Of a stretch of DNA of 64,000 bases, positions 29,547 to 41,100 are shown piece after piece (within the stretch, counting starts at the first letter, position 1; each line of letters begins with the position of its first letter). Made by a program: the position numbers and the translations under genes. Source of the DNA: Ignavibacteria bacterium (lineage in GTDB: Bacteria > Bacteroidota > Ignavibacteria > Kapaibacteriales > Kapaibacteriaceae); the NCBI GenBank assembly GCA_013204605.1, contig JABMNI010000071.1, positions 1 through 64,000 on the forward strand. The letters run 5' to 3'. The notes under the pieces were generated by a model. It saw only the letters and a list, made by a program, of their open reading frames with translations, made no database searches and was not told the origin of the DNA.

Positions 29547-30320
29547 TTGTTGCACGTCATGAATCAAATGGAAAATCAGAAGAAAAACAAAGTTCAATCT
29601 AGCCTCGTTATGGTGGCGATTTTCGCCTTGACGGTTGGGCTTGGTTTTTGTCCTCCATTGTTGGCACAGGTCACTGGTGGAGATGCTCCACCTCCAGATT
29701 CTGTTATGATTTTCACGCCGGCAGTTCCCTTACTAACTGACTACCTCGCAATATCCAATGCCAAGAATGGCTTTGGATTGGATCTTTTGTTCTCTGCATC
29801 AGGATGGGGCGCGGGAGCATTTATACACAGAAAAATTGCTTCAAATACAACGCTGTTTCTTAACACGGGTATATCCGGCAGAAGAAACACGGATGAATTT
29901 GAAAACGTTTGGTTGGGGCAGATTCCGGTTGTTGCGGGAAAAGTAAATCGACTTTTTATGATTCCAACAACAGTTGGGGTTCAGTACCGCCTGTTTTCGG
30001 GAACGTTGCAGGAGTCGTTCCGACCCTATGTAAGTGCCGGTGTCACACCTACGTACATACTTTCAACTCCATACATCCGCGGCGGACAGTATTACGAGTT
30101 TTTCAATTCGTTTGGGTACGGAACTTCGTATCTCCGTGTGGGTGCAGCCTTTGGCGTAGGAGCAATGTTCGGCGATCCGGCCTCTGGTAGTCTGGTTGGG
30201 GTCCAACTACGGTACTACACGATACCATTTGGCGGCGACGGCCTGGAAAGCATGAAGGGCAGTCCAATAAAAAACTTTGGCGGAGTTTTTATAACGCTTT
30301 CCGTTGGATCATCATATTAA
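29547..30320 (+). CDS. Outer-membrane beta-barrel-like hypothetical protein
   Basis: Signal peptide plus alternating beta-strand pattern; start may be 29559 or later. Confidence 0.55.
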   Translation: MLHVMNQMENQKKNKVQSSLVMVAIFALTVGLGFCPPLLAQVTGGDAPPPDSVMIFTPAVPLLTDYLAISNAKNGFGLDLLFSASGWGAGAFIHRKIASNTTLFLNTGISGRRNTDEFENVWLGQIPVVAGKVNRLFMIPTTVGVQYRLFSGTLQESFRPYVSAGVTPTYILSTPYIRGGQYYEFFNSFGYGTSYLRVGAAFGVGAMFGDPASGSLVGVQLRYYTIPFGGDGLESMKGSPIKNFGGVFITLSVGSSY

Positions 30321-30403
30321 CAGGCGCTTAGATACCCTATGCGTTGATACCCCATACTTTAACATCCTGTTCTCTAGTACCCTTCGTTTTAAATACCCCC
30401 TCA

Positions 30404-31087
30404 ATGAAGAAAAATGACGAAAGCCTGTCAATCTCGCCAATAGGTTTTGTTCGTACCCCATATGCTCAACCTTCAGATGCACCCCACCAGCCCAGCGTTG
30501 ATGATAGGGTAGACAGCGCCGTGGTTGAGCTCTTGCCGCACAAAAATTTCGAGCAGGCGCTGGCGGATTTCGACGGTATTGATAGGATTTGGCTAATTAC
30601 CTGGCTTCACCTTGTAGAGTCGTGGAAACCAATGGTGTTAACTCCAAGGGATCGAAAAAAAAGGGGCGTGTTTGCCACCCGGTCGCCGCACCGCCCCAAC
30701 CCCATTGGTATGTCCGTGGTAGAATTGCAAAAGATTGAAGGATTGCAGCTATTCGTTCGTGGTACTGATTTGCTTGATGGTACTCCTGTGCTTGATATCA
30801 AGCCTTACATTCCGTATGCTGATTCGCATCCCACAAGCGGTACAGGCTGGATTCCCGCGCTAACAGAAAGCCCCTTTACCGTAACATGGCCGGTCGAAAA
30901 TGTTGATCCGCACGTGAAAGCCTATGCGGAAAGGGTTCTCGCGTTCGACCCTCTGCCGCATCCCTATAAGCGCATTGCGGTTAATGGTGAAGGGGGCTAT
31001 GTGTTGGCGTATAAGTGGTTCCGAGTTTTCTTTTGCTTGGAGAAACAAAGCGTGGTGGTTACGCACATCGAGATTGAAAATCATTAG
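30404..31087 (+). CDS. trmO: tRNA (N6-threonylcarbamoyladenosine37-N6)-methyltransferase TrmO (TsaA/YaeB)
   Basis: IGFVRTPY, GVFATRSPHRPNPIGMSVVEL, DLLDGTPVLDIKPYIPYAD. Confidence 0.94.
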   Translation: MKKNDESLSISPIGFVRTPYAQPSDAPHQPSVDDRVDSAVVELLPHKNFEQALADFDGIDRIWLITWLHLVESWKPMVLTPRDRKKRGVFATRSPHRPNPIGMSVVELQKIEGLQLFVRGTDLLDGTPVLDIKPYIPYADSHPTSGTGWIPALTESPFTVTWPVENVDPHVKAYAERVLAFDPLPHPYKRIAVNGEGGYVLAYKWFRVFFCLEKQSVVVTHIEIENH

Positions 31088-31132
31088 TTGTTTAGTTGTT
31101 CGCCGTAGTTTTGTGCTGTATTTACAGGAAAG

Positions 31133-34100
31133 TTGATGTCAAAAATTGCCGAGATTCTTTCACGCCGAATAATGATTCTAGATGGTGCGATGGGCACCAT
31201 GATTCAAAGATTAGGGCTAGAAGAAGTAGATTTTCGTGGTGAGAGGTTTGCTAATCATTCGCATCCACAACAGGGAAATAATGACCTGTTGGCGTTGACC
31301 CAGCCCGAGGCACTAAAAAGAATTCACTTTGAGTATCTGAAGGCAGGTTCAGATATTATTGAAACGAACACCTTCAGCAGTACCACTGTTGCCCAGGCCG
31401 ATTATGGAATGGAAGATGTGGTGTTTGAAATGAATGTACGAGCTGCCCAGATAGCCTGCGAAGCTGCAGATGAAATGACGGCTTTAACACCTAACAAACC
31501 TAGGTTTGTGGCAGGCGCTGTGGGACCAACAAACAAGGCCTTGTCGATGTCGCCGGATGTATCCGATCCGTCATTTCGAGCCATCGATTTCAACACCTTA
31601 AAAAATGTATACAAGCAACAAATTGAGGGACTTATTGAAGGTGGAATTGATTTGCTGTTAATCGAGACAATTTTCGATACACTTAACGCCAAGGCTGCGA
31701 TTAAGGCGTATGCGGAGTTGGAAGCTTCTGGACTGGCGCTAAGCAGAACCGCCAAGAAGGATGATTCGGGCGAACAAGTTCCTGTGATGATTTCAGGAAC
31801 TATTGTAGATGCGTCGGGCAGAACATTGTCTGGGCAAACACCATCTGCCATGTGGATCTCCCTCCGCCACACACCAAATTTGATTAGCCTAGGCTTGAAT
31901 TGCGCTTTGGGCAGCGCAATGATGCGCCCCTTTATCGAAGAAATTAGTCAGGTTGCTGAGTGCTACGTTTCGCTGTATCCAAATGCTGGCCTGCCAAATA
32001 CCATGGGTGGTTACGATGAGACGCCTGATTTCATGGCAGAGCAGGCCTTAGAGTATGCAAAAGCTGGCTTTTTAAATGTGGTTGGAGGATGTTGCGGAAC
32101 AACTCCTGATCACATTAGGGCTATTGCAGACGCGGTGGCAGACAGCGAGCCGCGCACACTGCCTGAGGGCAATCCGTATATGCAATTGAGTGGTTTGGAG
32201 CCATTGGTTGTCCGACCCGATTCAAATTTTGTGAACGTGGGTGAGCGAACGAACGTCACCGGCTCTCGAGCTTTTGCAAAATTGATTTTGTCTGGCAACA
32301 TGGAGAAGGCTCTTGATGTTGCACGACAACAGGTTGAAAACGGTGCGCAGATTATTGATATCAACATGGACGAAGGATTGCTGGATTCTGAGGAGGCCAT
32401 GGGGATGTTCCTTAGGCTAATTGGATCAGAGCCGGATATCTCTCGCGTGCCAGTCATGATTGATTCATCCAAGTGGAGTGTTTTGGAGCGGGGTCTTGAG
32501 CACATTCAAGGCAAAGGAATTGCGAACTCAATTTCACTTAAAGATGGGGAGCAAGAGTTTATTCGTCGAGCGAAAATTTGTTTGCAGTTTGGGGCCGCTG
32601 TAGTGGTAATGGCCTTCGATGAAAAGGGCCAGGCAGACACGTTTGAACGCCGAATCGAAATTTGCGAAAGAGCGTATCGCATTTTGACATCCGAGGTGGG
32701 ATTTGCACCTACTGACATAATCTTCGATCCGAACATTCTGACAATCGGAACCGGAATGGACGAACACAACGATTACGCTGTCGATTTTTTGCGGGCAACA
32801 CATTGGATAAAACAAAACCTTCCCGGTGTGAAAATTAGCGGCGGAGTGAGTAATCTTTCGTTTTCATTTAGAAGCAGTGAGCCTGTGCGGCGGGCAATGC
32901 ACACTGCATTCTTATACCACGCAATTCAAGCTGGTATGGACATGGGCATTGTCAACGCTGGTCAAATTGATGTTTACGATCAGATATCGCCAGATTTGTT
33001 GGAAGCCGTCGAAGACGTAATATTCAACCGCCGAGCAGATTCAACTGAACGCTTGCTTACCATGGCGGAATCACTGCAGGTAGATGGAAAGACAGAGGCA
33101 AAAACCGAAGAGTGGAGATTGCTTCCAGTCAAAGACAGGCTAGCATATTCATTAGTAAGGGGCATTACAGAGCACATTGACGTTGATACTGAGGAGGCAA
33201 GGCAACTTCTGGGTCGTCCGATATTGGTAATTGAGGGTCCGCTGATGGACGGAATGAACCAGGTGGGTGATCTTTTCGGGGCTGGCAAAATGTTTCTTCC
33301 ACAGGTTGTAAAGAGTGCTCGCGTAATGAAGAAAGCGGTGGCATACTTACAACCCTTCATGGAAGCTGAAAAACTTGCAACAGGTCAGCAACACGACTTT
33401 GCCGGCACCATATTGATGGCGACGGTTAAAGGAGATGTGCACGACATTGGAAAAAACATTGTAGGTGTTGTGCTGGGCTGCAACAATTATAAAGTGATCG
33501 ACCTTGGCGTGATGGTGTCGGCGGAGAAAATTATCGATACCGCAATAGCGGAGAATGTTGACGTGATTGGTCTATCCGGATTGATTACCCCATCGTTAGA
33601 TGAAATGATACACGTGGCAAAGGAAATGCAACGCAGAGGTGTAGAGTTGCCGTTGTTGATTGGCGGAGCAACCACATCACGGACTCATACAGCAGTTCGA
33701 GTTGCCCCTGCCCGAACCGGCCCTGTCATACACGTAATAGATGCATCTAAAGCCGTTCCCATTGTTGGCGATTTGATAAGCACCGAGCGTAGGCACCATT
33801 TGATGGCTTCGGTGGTGAGCGAATATGAGTCAGTGCGCACCGAGTATGCGAAGAGGTCCGACGCAAAAACTATGGTATCGATTAAAGCTGCTAGAGACTT
33901 GAAGTCAACTTTTAACGAAGAGGGAATAGCCTCTAAACCAAGGTTTCTTGGTGTGAAAGTTTATGACAATATTGCACTGACCGTACTTCGGGAGTACATT
34001 GATTGGTCGCCGTTCTTCCTATCATGGGAATTGAGAGGCAAGTACCCCGCAATTTTGACAGATCCAAAGTATGGAACCGAAGCGCAAAAACTATACAATG

Positions 34101-34819
34101 ATGCCCAATCCATTTTAGATAAAATCATTCAAGAAAACCTGATTCAGGCAAGGGCAGTGTGCGGATTATTCGAAGCTAATTCCGTGGACGACGATGTAGT
34201 ATTAAAAGATGGTCCTACCTTGCACTTCTTGCGTCAGCAAAGTGCGAAAGCCGCGGGTGTTCCACAAAAGTGTTTGGCTGACTACATAGCCCCCGTATCA
34301 AGTGGACTTCAAGATCACGTTGGGGCATTTATAGTAAATACCGGTATTGGTGTGGATGCTTTATGCGCACAATACGAAAAAGATCACGACGATTATTCCT
34401 CAATTATGGTCAAGTCAGTAGCAGACCGATTTGCTGAAGCTGCTGCGGAGTGGCTGCACGAAACTGTGAGAAGAGAAGTGTGGGGTTACGCGGCGGATGA
34501 GAGGATAGATGTTTCGGACTTGATAGATGAGAAGTATCAGGGTATCCGTCCGGCACCGGGTTACCCGGCATGTCCAGACCACACAGAAAAAGCTACTTTA
34601 TTCAGCCTTTTGAACGGAGAGGAAAACGCTGGAGTGAAGCTGACAGAAAATTTTGCAATGCATCCAGCCTCCGCTGTGAGCGGCTGGTTTTTTGGACATG
34701 CAGATGCCAAGTATTTTGCTGTCAACAAAATTTCAACCGATCAAGTTGAGGACTATGCTATTCGCAAAAATATTTCGGTAAAAGAGTGTGAAAAATGGTT
34801 AGCCCCCTTGCTTTTTTAA
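31133..34819 (+). CDS. metH: Cobalamin-dependent methionine synthase
   Basis: [45 protein letters not shown] (B12-binding), C-terminal activation domain. Confidence 0.98.
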   Translation: MMSKIAEILSRRIMILDGAMGTMIQRLGLEEVDFRGERFANHSHPQQGNNDLLALTQPEALKRIHFEYLKAGSDIIETNTFSSTTVAQADYGMEDVVFEMNVRAAQIACEAADEMTALTPNKPRFVAGAVGPTNKALSMSPDVSDPSFRAIDFNTLKNVYKQQIEGLIEGGIDLLLIETIFDTLNAKAAIKAYAELEASGLALSRTAKKDDSGEQVPVMISGTIVDASGRTLSGQTPSAMWISLRHTPNLISLGLNCALGSAMMRPFIEEISQVAECYVSLYPNAGLPNTMGGYDETPDFMAEQALEYAKAGFLNVVGGCCGTTPDHIRAIADAVADSEPRTLPEGNPYMQLSGLEPLVVRPDSNFVNVGERTNVTGSRAFAKLILSGNMEKALDVARQQVENGAQIIDINMDEGLLDSEEAMGMFLRLIGSEPDISRVPVMIDSSKWSVLERGLEHIQGKGIANSISLKDGEQEFIRRAKICLQFGAAVVVMAFDEKGQADTFERRIEICERAYRILTSEVGFAPTDIIFDPNILTIGTGMDEHNDYAVDFLRATHWIKQNLPGVKISGGVSNLSFSFRSSEPVRRAMHTAFLYHAIQAGMDMGIVNAGQIDVYDQISPDLLEAVEDVIFNRRADSTERLLTMAESLQVDGKTEAKTEEWRLLPVKDRLAYSLVRGITEHIDVDTEEARQLLGRPILVIEGPLMDGMNQVGDLFGAGKMFLPQVVKSARVMKKAVAYLQPFMEAEKLATGQQHDFAGTILMATVKGDVHDIGKNIVGVVLGCNNYKVIDLGVMVSAEKIIDTAIAENVDVIGLSGLITPSLDEMIHVAKEMQRRGVELPLLIGGATTSRTHTAVRVAPARTGPVIHVIDASKAVPIVGDLISTERRHHLMASVVSEYESVRTEYAKRSDAKTMVSIKAARDLKSTFNEEGIASKPRFLGVKVYDNIALTVLREYIDWSPFFLSWELRGKYPAILTDPKYGTEAQKLYNDAQSILDKIIQENLIQARAVCGLFEANSVDDDVVLKDGPTLHFLRQQSAKAAGVPQKCLADYIAPVSSGLQDHVGAFIVNTGIGVDALCAQYEKDHDDYSSIMVKSVADRFAEAAAEWLHETVRREVWGYAADERIDVSDLIDEKYQGIRPAPGYPACPDHTEKATLFSLLNGEENAGVKLTENFAMHPASAVSGWFFGHADAKYFAVNKISTDQVEDYAIRKNISVKECEKWLAPLLF

Positions 34820-34825
34820 ACGGTT

Positions 34826-37159
34826 TTAGAATGCAACGTTGATTCCGATTGATGGCAGAATTCCAATGCTTTCTTGTGTGCGAATTGAAAGTGTTTGTTG
34901 ATTCCATTGATAACCGCTTACGTTTTTTCGACCGGTTAGATTTTGAATGTCAATGTATGTTATGATTTGAACGCCGGAAAGAAACCAACGTTTGTCGATC
35001 CTAATGTCGAGGGCATAGAAAAAGGGAAGTCTACCACCTTGATTGTAGAGCGAAAAATCTCGGGAGCCAACTGGGAATCCGGTTTCGTTTGCCCGTTGTT
35101 CGTTTGTGATAAATGGAGTGTAGGTCAGACCTTCAGATGCTCGGAACTTTGTGCTAAATTCCCATTCGCCATTTGGGCGCCAGCCAATCGCTGTGGTAGA
35201 AATGAAAGGGGTATCAAATGCGCCTAGTCTGTTTATTGAGTCAGAAGCTACAAACTGTGTTCTGTTCAACGTGAGACTAATCAGACCATAGAAAGGGGAA
35301 TTCTGGCTCAGCTTTTTCTGAATGAAAAATTCTATCCCATACGAGTTGCCAGTGCCGGTACTCGACAGTGGCTCTAACCCAAAGGGAATGTCGGAGTATA
35401 CATCGTCGAAACCAAACGGCGACAAAACGGCCTGCGGGCGGAACTGCCGCACCGGATAGTTTGCGTACGACTTGTAATACCCTTCAACTTGAATGCGCAG
35501 ATCGGGCATAGCAATCCATTCCAAACTTCCAACAATTTGGTCGGCAGATAAGGGTTTTAGTGCAGCAGCATTTGCTTTGCTACCTACCAACCAGATATAC
35601 TGCGGCGCTTGAAAGTACCTGCCGGCACTTACTGTAAAATTGGTGTTGGAAGAGAGTTCGAGTAGAGCGGAAAAACGAGGCGAAAAATTAGTTGATTGGT
35701 TTACAAAGCTGAAATAATCTAAACGTCCACCAGCAGTCAGCTTTAAAAATTCTAAAGCTCTAAATGTAATTTGTGTATAAACAGCAGCCTTTGTTGCGGT
35801 AAACGAAGTGTCTATTGTAAGCGGACTAGGAACACCCACACTGTTCAGCCTGGCATATCCTGGAATAATCACATCATACTTTAGTGTGCTAGCAAACTTT
35901 CCAATCAGTCCGCCTGTAAGTTCGACGTTTGAAGATAGATTCAAAACAATATCTGCTCGTAAAGAATTTTCACCTTCGGCAGAATTTGTTTGAAAAATAT
36001 TTGTCCCTAAACTGTCTTGTTGGATAGTGCTAAAATCGCTATACCACCGTCCGAACGTAACGTTCGAGTATCCGGCAGAAAACAAATGTCGCCAGGTAAT
36101 TCCGGTGAAATATTGATTTTGTGAGGGGGCTACAACCCTACTGTTTTTGTACAGATTTTCAGCAGTGTTGTTGAACTTCACTTTGTCCAAGGCTCCAATA
36201 CCTACAAACGAAATCTTGTTAAAATCATCCACTTCATGAGTAACTTTCGTATTGAAATCCCAGTATTCAGGTATGAAACCCAATCCCGCCAACGAAAAAA
36301 TGAAGTCGAGGTAACTCCTTCTAACCGAGGCAAAAAATGTTGTGGATTTACCAATTGGACCATCGGCCATAACCCCAAAGCCCGTTGCCGAAAGATTAAT
36401 CTCACCAGCAATTCGTACAGAGTTTCCATCCTTGAGTGTCAAGTTCGTTACTGACGACAGCCTGTCCCCAAACTTTGGTCCAAAACCACCCGTAGACACG
36501 CTGACACCGTTCACGAGAGCCACATTAATAAGTGAAAGCGGACCACCACTAGAACCTTGGGAACCGAAGTGATTGATGTTGGGTATCTCAATGTTGTCAA
36601 CTATGAACAAATTTTCAAAAGGGGCTCCCCCCCGAACTGCCAAATCGTTTCGACCTGCGGTTGTAACTGCCACACCTGGCACCAGCGCAATGGCACGGAT
36701 TACATCTTCCTGAACTCCTGGGGCTCTACGAACTTCTTCAGCCGTGAAATACGTTGTGGAAGTGATTGACTCCGTTTCGCGTTGGAAAGCATTTGCTGTC
36801 ACAACAGTTCCGTTGGATTCCAATGTCGATTCTTCTAACTCAACGACTATTTGGGACGGTTTGCCGGAACTTATCACAACGTCTGGGATGATACGTTCAG
36901 TATATCCAATAGAAGTCACACGCAGAATTACAACACCAAGCGGGACCCCTTTGATATTGAATTTACCGGCTGAGTTTGTAATGGCTCCAATAGTAGTATT
37001 TTGAATTCTAATCGTGACGCCTGGAATTCGCGCCTTGTTAGCCTTATCTACTACCAATCCACTTAGCGTACCAACTTCTGCCGAATCTGCATAGTATGCC
37101 GTCGCGGTTGAACAATCTAGCAGAAGAAATATAAAAAATGTAACGATTGCGATTTTCAT
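34826..37159 (-). CDS. TonB-dependent receptor with carboxypeptidase-like regulatory domain
   Basis: GTLSGLVVDKANKARIPGVTIRIQNT, plug domain ALVPGVAVTTAGRNDLAVRGG, signal peptide; start at 37159. Confidence 0.9.
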   Translation of the reverse strand: MKIAIVTFFIFLLLDCSTATAYYADSAEVGTLSGLVVDKANKARIPGVTIRIQNTTIGAITNSAGKFNIKGVPLGVVILRVTSIGYTERIIPDVVISSGKPSQIVVELEESTLESNGTVVTANAFQRETESITSTTYFTAEEVRRAPGVQEDVIRAIALVPGVAVTTAGRNDLAVRGGAPFENLFIVDNIEIPNINHFGSQGSSGGPLSLINVALVNGVSVSTGGFGPKFGDRLSSVTNLTLKDGNSVRIAGEINLSATGFGVMADGPIGKSTTFFASVRRSYLDFIFSLAGLGFIPEYWDFNTKVTHEVDDFNKISFVGIGALDKVKFNNTAENLYKNSRVVAPSQNQYFTGITWRHLFSAGYSNVTFGRWYSDFSTIQQDSLGTNIFQTNSAEGENSLRADIVLNLSSNVELTGGLIGKFASTLKYDVIIPGYARLNSVGVPSPLTIDTSFTATKAAVYTQITFRALEFLKLTAGGRLDYFSFVNQSTNFSPRFSALLELSSNTNFTVSAGRYFQAPQYIWLVGSKANAAALKPLSADQIVGSLEWIAMPDLRIQVEGYYKSYANYPVRQFRPQAVLSPFGFDDVYSDIPFGLEPLSSTGTGNSYGIEFFIQKKLSQNSPFYGLISLTLNRTQFVASDSINRLGAFDTPFISTTAIGWRPNGEWEFSTKFRASEGLTYTPFITNEQRANETGFPVGSRDFSLYNQGGRLPFFYALDIRIDKRWFLSGVQIITYIDIQNLTGRKNVSGYQWNQQTLSIRTQESIGILPSIGINVAF

Positions 37160-37263
37160 GTCTTGTGTTGTTAGTATTTTGAAAGTGGCGGAACGCGAGA
37201 TAGTTGTTAATAACAATCCCTTGAATATACCCCGTTGGCGTTTTAGATTGAGCATATAGAACA

Positions 37264-37866
37264 ATGCAAAAAATCCAAATCGCAATTTTAGGATCAGGCA
37301 GCGGCACAAATGCTCAATCGATAATTGAATATTCGTATGATGAGGCCTGTGGTTACAGTGTTGGACTGATAGTAGCGTCGAAACCTGGCATCGGAATCAT
37401 TTCTGTGGCAAATGTACATTCAATTCCGGTGTATGTTTTGGACGGAATCCCTGAAAACAGGGTATTGGAAATTACTAGACAACTTCAACTTCATTCGGTT
37501 AAAGTGATTGTTCTGGCTGGTTATCTACTCCTTTTGGAAAAAGAAACCATCGGGGCAGTGAAAGGTAATGTTTTAAACGTACACCCAGCTTTACTTCCAA
37601 AATACGGAGGAGTGGGCATGTACGGTAACAGGGTTCACGAGGCAGTACTTGCCAACGGGGATCAAGTTACAGGTGTCACAGTACATTTAGTCGATGAAGA
37701 ATACGATAAGGGTCCAATTGTTGAACAAGACTCCGTAATTATACCTGAAGGCATCACTGTAGAAGGTTTACGAGAACTAGTTTTGAAAATTGAGCACAAA
37801 GTTTATCCGCGTTCTATAGACAAATTTGTTAAGACAAGGTTCAGTTTTGGGTCTATTGTTAGATGA
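37264..37866 (+). CDS. purN: Phosphoribosylglycinamide formyltransferase
   Basis: AILGSGSGTNAQSI, NVHPALLPKYGG, VTGVTVHLVDEEYDKGPIVEQ. Confidence 0.95.
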   Translation: MQKIQIAILGSGSGTNAQSIIEYSYDEACGYSVGLIVASKPGIGIISVANVHSIPVYVLDGIPENRVLEITRQLQLHSVKVIVLAGYLLLLEKETIGAVKGNVLNVHPALLPKYGGVGMYGNRVHEAVLANGDQVTGVTVHLVDEEYDKGPIVEQDSVIIPEGITVEGLRELVLKIEHKVYPRSIDKFVKTRFSFGSIVR

Positions 37867-38122
37867 AATTCATTCGAATTGATTCAAGAAATTTGAGTAT
37901 TTTGATGAGAAGCAGAGCGTAACGTATTGGGGCAGCTTCAGTCAGACAAGCTACTTGAAAGGTACAGCAAATCGAAAATGTTGAAAATTATTCTTGCCTA
38001 TGACAAATGATTTGGCCATTTTAGGGGCTTACAACCCTTCCTACGTGAAGGCAAGGGTGGGTTTTGCATGGAGTTTACATAGATAATTACATATACTTAT
38101 TCACTGTTAAATTGAGGTTTTC

Positions 38123-41100
38123 ATGAGCAGAAGACTCTTACTTCTCGCTGTATTGACTGGTCTATTGGGCGTTTCGATCGCCTGGGCTGGCGATGGCAAT
38201 GATGGAGAGGATGTATTGCGAAAGAGTGGTCCTAGGACGCCTGTGGCTTCTTATCCATTGCCTTTTACAATTACTTCCGCGAACTCCCGGACTTCTCCGG
38301 CGATTTCAACAGGGTACTATTTTGTGGATTCGGATGACGAGGCGCCAGATTTTTGGCGTCCCGATCCTTCACAATTTATTGATACCCTTACCGAGCCAGG
38401 AACATGGCGTCGAATTGTTTCAGGAGCGAAGCAATTGCCTTCGAACTACTGGACCGATCCAACGTTAAACACGTATGGTGGTCATGCATATTTCCGTAAT
38501 CCGGGTGCAGCCACTGACAGTACGGATAATGCATTTGCGGGGCCAATTTCAATTGGTTTCCCATTCTTTTTCAATGGGGTTCGCTACGATAGTTTTTACG
38601 TCTCTACAAACGGTATTATAGCGTTAACGAATCGCAGATACTTTTACGAGTACGATAATAACGGATTCCCAACTGTACGGTCGCTTACCGAGCTTTCGCC
38701 AGGATTGTTTTCAATGTATGATCCAATGTCGGATGATACGAGAACCAGAACTGGAACAGGAAGTACTGATTTAACGACAGATGACTGGGGATATCAGAAG
38801 GATGCTTGTGGTGTTTCACCAACAAATGCAACTTCCGGAATTAGAACAACGGTTAACACTCAGTTGGACGAGGTGAGCCTTTTCAGTGGTGGTGCTTGGT
38901 CTCAGGGAACACGCCCTGCATTGATTGCTCCATGTTGGGATGACCTTCAAGTTTCTGTATTCAATAACAATGAAAGCGCTGTCGACAACTTTGGTCGTGT
39001 TTACTATAAGCGAGCACCATCAAATGACAAGCTAATTGTGTATTACGTGAACCTTACTCCTCGCGGTGCGAAAACTGCAGTTGTGGGTGGAGTTACACAC
39101 AACGTTACGTTTGCCGCCGATAACCGTCCGGGTGTTGGTGAGCACTACAGCTTTAGCTGCCAGGTAACTCTGAATCGTAACGATAGTTCAGTAGTTGTTC
39201 AGTACGAGAGATTCTTTGGTATCGCACCACGTAATGCTCTTCAGCCGCACGCTGCTACCGTATGGATGCGTTGTAACTCAACTGTTGGAGTTACCGGTCC
39301 TTCAAGAAGGCTAAACTGGAGCGGTTATCCTGCTACTATGCCTACAGTAACATTACTGGATTATAATGCTCCAAAGTATACTCAATCAACCGAGTATTTG
39401 TTTGATCATTTGCGTCCAGGTTGTAATGTTTGCGGTATACGCGCTACTTCGAACCGTAACGATGATAACACAACGCCTAAGGACTTCTTAGCGATTAAAT
39501 TCAAGCAGTACAAGAATGTCCTGCGCGTTATTAGCGTGTTCTACCGTGTTCGTGCACTAAACGCTAATGCAAACTTGGCATTTTCCGTTACAATCCCTAC
39601 ACAAACTGCAAATAACTACGAGATGCTTGCAGGTGATGTTCGATTGGGAGCAATTCAGCCGGTAGCGATTGTACAAAACTTGACAAATGATATTCAAGGC
39701 CCGCAGGGCGTGAACTTTACTCGTCAAGGCATTAACTTTAAAGTTCGTTTTAGAATTATAAACGAGGCGACTGGCAAGATTGTTTACAATACATCAAAGG
39801 CTGTCACAGATGCTACGATTCGTGACTCCCTGTTAACCGGTGTGGTACTTTGTGACTATAACGGAAATTACCGGGCATACACAGCACCGCATTTTGTTAA
39901 GCCTTACGAGTTTGTAAGGGTAACGTTCCCTGCATTTGAGCCGAATGAATTTATCGAGGACAACATTGGTAGGATGATTTCTTCAGTGATTGCTGAACCA
40001 AAGGACTCTGCCAACTTTGCAATCGGTGACCAATGGCCGTTTGATGATACAACTGGATTGCGCGTGTTTGTAATGCGTCGCCTTACTGATTTCAACGATG
40101 ATGTTCGTGAATTCCACTTGGTAGGCGGAGCAGCAATGCCTTCCGTACTTAAGTGGGTAAACATCGAAGCTGACGTTGTTGACGGTGATGAAGTAACAAA
40201 CAACCCTCCTCCTCCACGTGGAACTTTCAAAGCAGCAAACTCAAACATCTTTAGTTTGAAGTCGCCGGTTATTCGTTTGAACCGTGTTAACTCAAGTAAT
40301 CAAGATATTCCTCCTGCTGGACAGTATGGTGGAGATGAAATTCGTTCATTCCCGATTAACTTGGTGAATAAGCAACGCGCCGTTCTTTCCGTATCATATC
40401 AGCGTACTGGTAAGCTTACAACTTTTGCCCGTGGATTCTCAGACAACCGATTGATCGGTCCTGAGCATCAGGTAAATATGAGAAGCGTAAACGGATTTAC
40501 TCCCGGTTACAGGAACCCAGACAGATTGTTTATTGAGTTCGCTACACCATCGAATGATGGTATTAATGGAATCACTAACATTGCTACTTGGGTGTTTGAC
40601 CCGCAAAAAGTTGGCGGCTCGTATTTGCAACCATTCCAGGTTTGGGGTGGTGGTGGATATGCCCGTGGATTTGATATCGTGTCGTACAACAACCAGTTGA
40701 CGAATTCTTACATCCCGCCTGCTGGTGGTATGCGTGAAGATTTGTATGATGATGGTAAGGACATGGAGTACTACAAGGTCACTGTTCCAATTCCAGATAC
40801 TGTGTTCAACTGGGCAAATGAAGGTGCACGTAACTTCCGTTTCAGAATCCGTGCCCGTTGTTTGAACAACTCAACTCCTCCACAGCCATCTGATGATGAG
40901 GATAACTTCTTCGTGGACAACGTTAAGATTTTGTTCCCGAATGAGGTAACTGATGTTGAGTTCTCAAATATTCAATTGATTTGGCCATACACAATGGCTC
41001 CGGCTTCGCAGGCAACAAGAATTCCTGTTAGGGTAAAACTTGGCAATAACACAAACATTGCTGCCCCTGCATTCTCCGTGAGGATTCAGATTAAGCCAGA

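Noticed and set aside
30321-30403. Repeated TACCC words upstream of trmO
   Set aside because: Spacing is irregular and units are only about five bases long; not distinguishable from chance.
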